Shown one piece after another: positions 1 to 9,300 of a DNA stretch of 9,599 nt. The notes under the pieces were generated by a model. The model made no database searches. It saw nothing but the letters and a program-made list of their open reading frames with translations, and was not told the DNA's origin. Within the stretch, counting starts at the first letter, position 1, and every line of letters begins with the position of its first letter. The position numbers and the translations under genes are program-made. The DNA is from SG8-41 sp035259205 (GTDB lineage: Bacteria > Pseudomonadota > Gammaproteobacteria > Burkholderiales > SG8-41): NCBI GenBank assembly GCA_035259205.1, contig DATFWO010000287.1, forward strand, positions 1 through 9,599, in the 5' to 3' direction.

Positions 1-353
1 TCTAAAACTACCGATCTCACGCCGGAGACCTTGGGCTCCGGCTCGCACGTCTCTGTGGTTAGCAGCAACGTGGCCCCGCTCTCTTTGAGCATGGCTTCTA
101 CCCGCTGCGGTGGATAGGCCGGATCGAGTGGCATATAAGCCCCACCGGCTTTGAGAACCGCAAGGAGCGCGACAATGAGCTCAGGTCTCCGCTCCAGGCG
201 GATAGCGACTACACTTCCCGGACCGACCCCGAGTCGGCGGAGGCGGTGCGCGAGACGGTTCGCCTGGGCATTAAGCGCCGCATAAGTCAGCGCCATGTCC
301 CCACATTCCACGGCGACGCCGTCAGGCGTCCGCGCGACTTGCTCCTCGAATAG
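1..353 (-). other. Adenylation domain A2, N-terminal part only (cut by the window edge)
   Basis: Residues about 3083-3199. It starts with LFEEQVARTPDGVAVECG and shows LTYAALNAQANRLAHRL (A1 motif) and LKAGGAYMPLDPAYP (A2 motif), then stops at the window end before the ATP-binding TSGSTG motif. None of the pocket residues is inside the window, so the amino acid it activates cannot be predicted. It begins the second NRPS module (C2-A2-...), whose carrier and later domains lie beyond base 1. Confidence 0.93.
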
Positions 354-3300
354 CGCGGTGAGAGTTGTCTCGGGGATGACCCTCGCTGTCGCATTCACGC
401 GCGACAGTAGCGTGTGCCGTTCATCGGCACTCAGCAGGTCGAGTTGGTACAGGGCGGCGTTTGGACGCGCGACCGCCGCACTGAACAGCCGCTCCAGGAA
501 GGAGCTCAGCGCCTCCACGCTCGACTGCGAGAACCGCGACGGGTCATAGTCCAGCCGCAGATGCAGCTGCTCGCCCGGGGTCACAACCAAAGTCAGGGGG
601 TAGTGCGTCGTGTCGTGGCCCGCGACTCCCACGACCCGCAGTTCTGCGGAGGACTCACGGAAGGCTGCGCGGTCCAGCGGGTAGTTCTCAAATCCCACCA
701 GAGTGTCGAACAAGGAGCCACCGCCCACCGCCTGCTGGATATCGCTCAAACCGACATACTGGTATGGCAACATGCGTGCCTGGCTGTCTTGAACGGCGGC
801 GAGCAAGGTCTCCAGAGAGTCGTCCGGCCGCAGTTGTACGCGAATCGGCACTGTGTTGATAAACAAGCCGACCATCTGTTCGACGCCCGCCAACTCCGCC
901 GGCCGGCCGGAGACAGTCACACCAAAGACGACGTCGTCCCGCGAGGTCAACCGCCCTAGGAGCACCGCCCACGCGCCCTGCAACACTGTATTCAGCGTCA
1001 GTCCGCGCGTACGGGCGAAGGCTTGTAACTGCGCGGTCAACTCTGCCGACACGGTGCGCTGGCAACGCGCCGGCGCGATCGCGACGGGGGCGCCGCGGCC
1101 GGGTCCGCTGAGATTGCTGGGCGCATCAAATCCGGCCAAGTACGCTTGCCACGCCTGCAGCGCTTGCTTCTGATCCTGCGCGGCCAGCCAGGCGAGATAT
1201 GCGGTGTAGGGGCGTACTTGCGGCAAGACAGTTGCGTCACCCGCACTCCGGTATAACGTCAGAAGTTCTCGGAACAATATCGGCGTCGACCAGCCATCGA
1301 GCAGAACATGATGAGATGTGAACAGCAAAAGATGGCGCTCGGCGCTGAGGCGCAGCAGCGTGAACCGCAACAGCGGCTGCGCGGCGAGATTGAAGCGCTG
1401 CATTCGGTCGGCATGCAGTATATCCAGCTGCTGACGGTGCTGCTCTTCCGCGGAAAGCGCCGAAAGATCCAGCGTGCGCCACGGCACTTCCACGTCGTGG
1501 GCTATAACCTGCACCGGTCGCGTAAGGCCTGCGTGCTGAATGGAAGCTCGCAAATTCGCGTGCCGATGGAGCAGCGTGGTCGCGGCGCTGTGCAGGCGCT
1601 CCGGTTGCAGAACTCCTTCGAGTGCTACGACCAGCTGTACGGTATACACATCAGGGGCCGTTTCATCGTAGAGGGCGTGGAAGACCAACCCCTCCTGCAA
1701 GGGCGTCAGTGGCAGGACGTCTTGCAAATCGGGACACTGCGCTTCCAGCCATTCCACTTCAGCCGGGGCCAACGTCACGAGTGGAAAGTCCGACGGCGTG
1801 TGCCCACCACCGCCGCGCGCGACGTGGTGCCACAACGCCTCGAGCGCCTGCTGCCAAAAGTCGGCGAGCGCCCTTACCTCGCGCTCCTCGAGATGGCGGT
1901 TCGCCCAACTCCAAATCGCCGAAAGCTGAGATCCACCAGGACCGTCCAATGTCACGGCATTGACTTCAATCAAATGTGCTAGAGGCAAGCCCGGATCTAC
2001 TCCAGCGGTAATCGATTCCGGCGCTAAAGCCCAGTCTGCTTCCTCCCCGGACCGTACTCGCCCGAGGTAATTGAAGCCGAGCTGTACATCCGCGTAGCTC
2101 GCCAGCTGCCGCCCCGCATCCGCGTGCAAGTAGCGTAACTGCCCATACCCCAGCCCGCCGCCTGGGATCGCCCGCAGCTGCTCTTTGACGCGCTTCAGCG
2201 CGTCGCCGATCGCCGCGCCGCCGGCTAGCGCCTCGCCCACATCCAACGGGCCGAGATCCAAGGCTACCGGATACAGGCTGGTGAACCAGCCGACCGTGTG
2301 CGACACGTCGAGGCCGCTGTCCAACGGTTCACGCCCATGCGCCTCCAGGTTGACGATGACCGCTTCCGCAGAGCTGCCCTGCTGCTGGCGCCGCCATGCG
2401 GCGACTGCTATTGCCAAGCCCGTTAGCAGCACGTCGTCAATGCCGGCATGGAACGCGGCCGGCACCGTGCCCAGTAACGCGGCGGTCAGCGGCGAGGACA
2501 GTGTTAGGCGCAACTGCCCGGCGCTGGCCATCGTGTCCTTGGCGGGATCGAGTTGAACGTTTGGTAGGGGCGGGGTTGCCGCCCTCAGCACGGCTTCCCA
2601 CACCGGTAGTTCGGTCAGCCGCTCTTCCGTCTGGGCCTGCATGGCCAAGTGCTGTGCCCAGATTCGGAACGGCGTGCCCCGGTGTTCTAGCCGAGGCACG
2701 GCGCCGCGAGCCGCGGCGGTGTACGCACTCGCCAGGTCCGGCATCAAAATACGCCATGACACGCCATCGACCGCCAAATGATGGATCACCAGCAGCAACC
2801 GGTCCTCCCCCGTCCGGCGAAACAATACCGCCTGGACCATGCGTCCGGTTTCTGGGGCCAGCCGACCCGCGGCTTCGAAGGCTTCGGCCTGCATCCGCGC
2901 CTGCCGGGTGCCTTCATCGAACGGAGAAAGCTCGACGGAGGTGAAGCACGTCGCGGCATTGACGGCACCACGGGGCAAGATACGAGAGGTGCCCTCGGGG
3001 TCAAACTGGAACCGGAGGGCGTCGTGCGTATCCAGCAACGCCTGCAACGCGGTGATGAGATCCGTCTCGATCAGATCGGGCGGCACACGCAGCAGGATCG
3101 ATTGGTTGAATCGTTGGATCGGACCGCCACCCGCCAGGAGCCACCGCATGATCGGCGTGGGTATGACTTCGCCCACACCGGCTGCCTCGTCCCAGCCCTG
3201 CGAGTCCGAGGGCGCGGACACCCGGGTCACAGCCGCCAGTGCCTCGACGGTCGGCTGCTCGAAGACATCGCGCGGCATCAGCACGAGGCCCGCGCGCCGT

Positions 3301-6300
3301 GCCCGGCTTACCAGCAGGATCGAGAGAATGCTGTCGCCACCCGACGCGAAGAAGTTGTCGTCGAGGCCGACGCGCCCACGTGCCAGTACTTCGGCAAACA
3401 GCCCGCACAGGATCTCTTCGGCGTGCGTGCGCGGGGCCCGGTAAGTAGGACGTGGAAGCTCCGGTTCCGGCAGCGCCCTGCGATCGAGCTTTCCGTTCGG
3501 CGTCACCGGCAGTGCCGGTAGCTCCACAAACGCTGCGGGCATCATGTACTCCGGCAACCGCTCGCTCAAACGCCGCCGCACCGCCGCCGCGTCGAGTGTC
3601 TTGCCGCCGGCCGGCACGATATACGCGGCTAAGTAGTTCCCGCCCGGGCCATCCTCACGCGCAATGACGGCAGCCTGACTGACCCCCGGATGCGCCATCA
3701 GCGCCGCCTCGATCTCGCCCGGTTCGATACGAAAGCCCCGCAGCTTCACCTGCTGATCCACCCGCCCGAGAAAGTCCAGCGCGCCGTCCGCCCGCCAGCG
3801 CGCCAGGTCTCCGGTGCGATACATCCGCGCCCCCGCTTCCCCCCCATACGGGTCGGCCACGAAGCGCTCCGCCGTCAGCCTCGGACGGCGGAGATACCCT
3901 CGCGCGAGCCCCACCCCAGCCACGTATAGCTCACCAACCACCCCCACCGGCATTGGCTCAAGTCCTTTATCCAGTACGTAGAGGCGATAGTTCGGCAGGG
4001 ACGAACCGATCGGAACCGAGCCGTCCGTCTGGACTTTGGTCACTTCATAAGCCGAGGCGTCGATGCACGCTTCGGTCGGTCCGTAAAAGTTGAAAACCCG
4101 CCGCGCGACGCCGGCAGACAGCAGCCTGTTCGCCAGCCGCGGAGGCAGAACATCGCCGCCGATGAGGAGCGCATCGAGCCGGACTGGCAGATCACCGGCT
4201 GCCAGTAGACCTTCAATCAGCCCCGGGCTGCCGTTCAGTACTGACAATTGGTGACGCTGAGCGTAAGTGGCGAAGCTGTACGCGTCGTCGCGGATGTCGT
4301 CCGGAACGATGACACAGGTTGCGCCGGCGCAGAGCGGACACAGGACTTCCTCCAGCAGCGGGTCGAAACTGACCGAAGTGATCGCGGCATACCGCGTTGT
4401 CGGGACGACGTCGAGATAGCTGTTGAGAGAGTAGATTTTGTTGGCGAGTGCCTGATGCTCGACCACCACGCCCTTAGGCGTGCCGGTGGACCCCGAGGTG
4501 TAGATGACATAGGCCGGGTGCTCGGGCAGCAACGGGCCGCTCCGCTCGGTGTCACAAGGGTCGTGCGCCGGGGCATGATCCAATGTCGCCAGCGTCTCAG
4601 GTGCGTCGAGAGCGAGCACCACGGCCGTCTTTGACAGGCGGCCTCGCAGGGCAGTGCTGCTGAGCACTAAAGCCGGAGCGGCGTCGGCCAGCAGCTGTTC
4701 CGCCCGCGCGGCAGGATAATCGAGGTCCAGCGGCAGGTAGGCGGCGCCCGCCTTCAGCACCGCCAGCAGCGCCACCACCAGCTCCGGCGTGCGCTCCAGC
4801 GCCACGGCGACGAGCGTCTCCGGGCCGACCCCTAACGCCAGGAGATGGTGCGCTAAGTGGTTGGCGCGCCGGTTGAGGTCGCGGTAAGACAGCGCCGTCG
4901 GGCCGCACACCAGCGCCACCGCCTCGGGGGTCTGCGCGACCCGGGCCTCGAACAGGGTGGGAAGCGTGGCTTGCGGCACCGGGTGGGCGGTGGCGTTGAA
5001 GCCTGACAGCACGGTGTGGCGCTCCTCTGCTGTCAGGATGCTGAGTTGAGACAGCGGGGCGTCGGGCCTCGCTATCGCCGCATCCAGCAACAGCATGAAT
5101 CGTGCGACCAAGGCCTCGGCCGTTGCTTCGTCAAACAACTCCGAACGGTATTCGAGCCCGCCTGTAAGTCCCGACGGCTCCCCGGACGAGTCCACGTGCT
5201 CGGAGAGATCGAGCGTCAGGTCGAGCTTCGCTACAGCGGGGCGAAGAGGTTCCACGTTAACGGTCATCCCGGATAACGTAGGGTTAACAGCGGGCGTGTT
5301 CTGCAGGACCAGCATCACCTGAAACAGTGGATGGCGCGCCAGTGAGCGTGCGGGCTGTAAAGCTTCCACGATGCGCTCAAACGGTACATCCTGCCGATCG
5401 AAGGCTTGCAGATCAAAGGCCCGCACTCGGGCGAGTAGCTCGTTGAATGACGGATCACCGGAGACGTCAGTGCGCAGAACCAGGGTGTTGATGAAGCAGC
5501 CGATGAGGTTGTCGAGTGCCCGTTCGCCACGGCCGGCAACGGGTGTGCCGATCAGAATGTCGTCGCCCCCACCTAATTTAGCCAGCAGCGCCGCAAATCC
5601 CGCCTGCAGCACCATAAAGACGCTCGCGCCTCCGGCCCGGGCCAGGTCCCGCAGCCGCCGGTGTAAACCGGCATCCAGACGTACCGCCACGCTCGCGCCG
5701 CGATAGCTCGTCGCGGGTGGGCGCGGGCGATCGGTAGGCAGATTCAATTCCTCCGGGGCGCCGGCCAAGGCCGAGCGCCAGAAGGCGAGCTGCTGCGCCA
5801 TTCTGCTGTCGGCATCACGCTCCTCGCCGAGGAGTTCGCGTTGCCACAACGTGTAGTCGGCATATTGGACCGCAAGCTCCGCGAACGCGGGTATGCGCCC
5901 ATGCGATCGGGCCGCATACGCGTGCGCCAAATCCCGCGCCAGTGGACCCAGCGACCAGCCGTCGGCCACAATATGGTGGAACACGATAACCAGGACGTGG
6001 CGCTGGGGTCCAAATCGAAACAACCAGGTCCGCATGGGCAGCTCACGTATGAGGTCGAACACGGTCGCCACCGCACTTGCTAAGCACTCGGGCAGTGTGT
6101 CCGCCGTTGCGTCCTCGAATGCAAACGGCACCTCAACCTGGTCGACAGGCAGGATCTGTTGGTAGGGAACGCCATCCTGCTCGGGAAACACGGTCCGAAG
6201 GCTCTCATGACGTGCCATCACGTCGCCCAACGCCAGCCGCAGGGCAGCCGGGTCGAGGTTCCCCGTCATCCGTAGTGCCACCGCGACGTTGTACGTCGCA

Positions 6301-9300
6301 CTCGGTCCCTCCATCCAGTAGAGGAACCACAGGCGCTGTTGCGCATACGAGAGAGGCAGGCGCTCGGGCCGGACCTCCTGCCGCCGCAACGCCGGTGACC
6401 GAGCAGCTCCGCCGCACCAGTCCGCAATCTTGCGCAGTTCCACCTCAAGCTGTTGCCGCAACGCCAGTGACTGCACAGCTCCGCCGCGCCGTAGGCGCGC
6501 GGCAATTCCGGCAACGGTGGGTGATTCAAAAAAGGCGGCAACGGAGATTTCGGCCTGAAATTCCTGGCGGAGCAGCGAGACCAACTGAATTGCCAGAAGC
6601 GAGTGGCCGCCGCATTCGAGAAAGTTGTCGTTGATCCCAATCGGATCGATCCCCAGTATTTGCGACCACGCACGAGCAATCGTTTCTTCCGTCGCGTCAC
6701 GTGGGGCCACATAGGCCGTCGAGAGGTTTTGCCGCCTGTGCGGTGAGGGAACCCGATCGGAATTTTCAGCCGTCACGAAGTCTGAAACCGACGCGGGCTG
6801 CAACGCCTGCCGAAAACGGTCCTGAAAGGCGGTCGTCGAGACCACGACCTGTGGTGTGGTCCCACTCAGTATGAAATCGAATGCCAGCGCCCCTTCGCCT
6901 GGCGTGATGGCGTCTTTGAGGCTTTGTTCGCGGAACTTTCTGAGGTCATGAGGCACCCCCGTCTCAACGGCCATTCCCACTTCGGCCCACGTGTCCCAGT
7001 TTACGGATACGACCAATGTTTCGCCGGCCGCATGCCGGGCAGCAAACGCGTCGAGATAGCAATTCGCCGCGCTGTAGTCGATCTGACCGAAACCGCCCAG
7101 TACTGAACTGAGGGATGAACACAGCACAAAGAAGTCCAGTGTGTCGCCCGCGAATACCTCGTAGACGATCTGCGTACCTCGCAGCTTGGGCGCGAGGACG
7201 CGTAATGCCTGTTCGGTGGTCTTGAGTTGGATCACACCGCCGCCTGGGGTGCCCGCCGCGTGAATGACGCCGTTCAACTGGCCGTACCTTTGTCGAACAC
7301 GCTCGGCGATGGCGCGCATCGCTCCGGCGTCCGTCACATCGGCCGTCTCGACGAGCACCTCGGCCCCGGTTGCCTCGATTTCAAGAATGCGCCGTAACTT
7401 GCCGCTGATCGGATCGTTCTCATGATGGGTTTCCAGCCAGTCGGCCCACTGCGGCCGTTCCGGGAGCGGCGTCCGACCAATCAGAATGAGCTTCGGTTTC
7501 CCCTTCGTGGCGAGATCACGGGCGAGGGTAAGGCCGATTCCGCCGAAACCACCGGTGATGACGTACACCCCGTTGCGTCGGAGGCGGCGCACTGCGATCG
7601 TTGGATCGAGGCGCGTCGGCTCATATGACAGGACCCACCGGCCGCTCTCCCGCAGAGCTGTGACCGGTTCGCTCGGTCGTGCCCCCAATTCGGTCTCGAG
7701 CATGGACAGCAAGGGGTCACGTTCTTCGTGTGGAACGCCGTCGATCGCAACGTCGATCACGCGCGTCTGTACATTGGGGAACTCTTGGAAAATGACCCTA
7801 CACGCTCCCGCCAGCATTGCCTGCTGAGGGGAGACGCGGTCGTGAGGCAAGACTCGCGCGCTGTGGTTGATGATGACTGTCAGTCCTATGTCTTCCGCGG
7901 GTAAAACGTCCGCAATCGCCTGCGCAAGGTAAAGGAGGCCGAAAAATGCGGAGGCAGATTCCACCGCCCTCTCGCCGGACCCGGTGAGTTCGGGTGCCTG
8001 TAGGGCGGCATTGCAACAATAGACGATTTGCCGGGGAACAGGCCCCGACCGACGCAAATCCCGGAGCAGATGCTTGTAGGCGGCCGGATCTGACGAGTCG
8101 ATGACATGATCGGTCCTCACGCCGTACGCGTCGGGCGCGGATAACAAAACGGTCGTCACGCCATGACCTTGTCCTCGCAGCACCTGGGCCAAATCGGCGG
8201 ACGGTCTCTCAGCGTTGCCAAAGACTAGCCATGAGGTCGCGGTTGAATGCGCGACGTGTTCGGGGGCGGGCGCCGGCCTCCACACGGGGGTGTAAAACCA
8301 GTTCCCGATATCGAGCTTGCGATCCGACGCCCGGGCCGGCGCCCGCACGGACACTCTGCCGTTGGCGGGAAGCGAATTCACCCAATGCCGCTGGCGTTGG
8401 AAGGGATAGGTTGGCAACGACACGCGGCGAGGGCCCTCGCCGCGCGAAACCGCGTGCCAATCAGGGTGAACACCATTCACCCACAGCGTCGCCAGAGCCT
8501 CCAGCAGATGCTTGAGCGGTGGTGTCTGGTTTTGCTGTTGAGGTAACGATGACACTCGCAGCGGCCAGTCACCATTTTTGTACTGTTCGGCCAATGTGAC
8601 AAGCGAGCGTCCGGGGCCAACTTCCAGGAGAACGCGGGGGGAACCGTCATGCAAAGCGACGAGGTTCTGAGCAAATTGCACCGTGTGGCGCAGATGTTCT
8701 CCCCAATAGGATGGATTCGTTGCTTGCTCTGCGGTGATCCAGCTGCCGGTGAGGTTTGACAGGTACGGCACCTTCGGTGGCTGCAGTTCAATGTCACGAA
8801 GCCGGTCGACGAAGTCCCCTACGATCGGATCCATCATTGCGGAGTGGAATGCATGCGATGTGTGAAGACGCCGGTGTTGCACTGCGTGCTTGGTTAGTTC
8901 CACCTCCGCGCGCTCAGCCGTATCAAAGGTTCCTGACACAACGCACAACGCCGGGCCGTTTTCGGCTGCGAGCGACAGACCGTTACCCAACAGATGGCGG
9001 ATCGCACTGCCGGATTCATATACCGTAAGCATCGCGCCTGGAGGCATCGACTGCATCAGCCGGCCTCGCAGAACAATGAGGCGTAAAGCATCTTCCAAAG
9101 AGAATACGCCAGCCAGACAGGCTGCCACGTACTCCCCGATGCTGTGCCCAACCATCGCAGCAGGCCGAACGCCCCAATCCATCCAGAGCTGCGCAAGGGC
9201 ATATTCAATGACGAACAATGCCGGCTGTGCGAGCGCAGTTTGCAACAAGCGGCGACCAGCGCTCTCTGGCTCAGACGGGACGTCGTTCTGGCCATACAAA

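Noticed and set aside
1308..1982. Long plus-strand open frame (224 codons) that could be taken as a gene
   Set aside because: It lies antisense to condensation domain C2, whose motifs are all intact on the minus strand. Its translation is Arg/Gln-rich with no recognisable domain, as expected from the opposite strand of a GC-rich gene.
2778..3521. Plus-strand open frame of 247 codons
   Set aside because: Antisense to the E domain and carrier T1. No recognisable motif; the minus-strand frame has conserved catalytic residues throughout the same bases.
6378..6487. CRISPR-like or mobile-element repeat
   Set aside because: Only two imperfect copies, inside a coding frame and with a period of whole codons; no spacer structure, terminal inverted repeats or transposase.
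6266..6712. Minus-strand frame of 148 codons in another phase
   Set aside because: It overlaps the PKS carrier and the start of C1, which are clearly coded in the main frame; the translation is low-complexity and unlike any known family.
8311..8381. Possible dehydratase or other domain between AT and KR
   Set aside because: Only about 28 residues lie between the post-AT motif and the KR structural subdomain; a DH needs some 250 or more residues.
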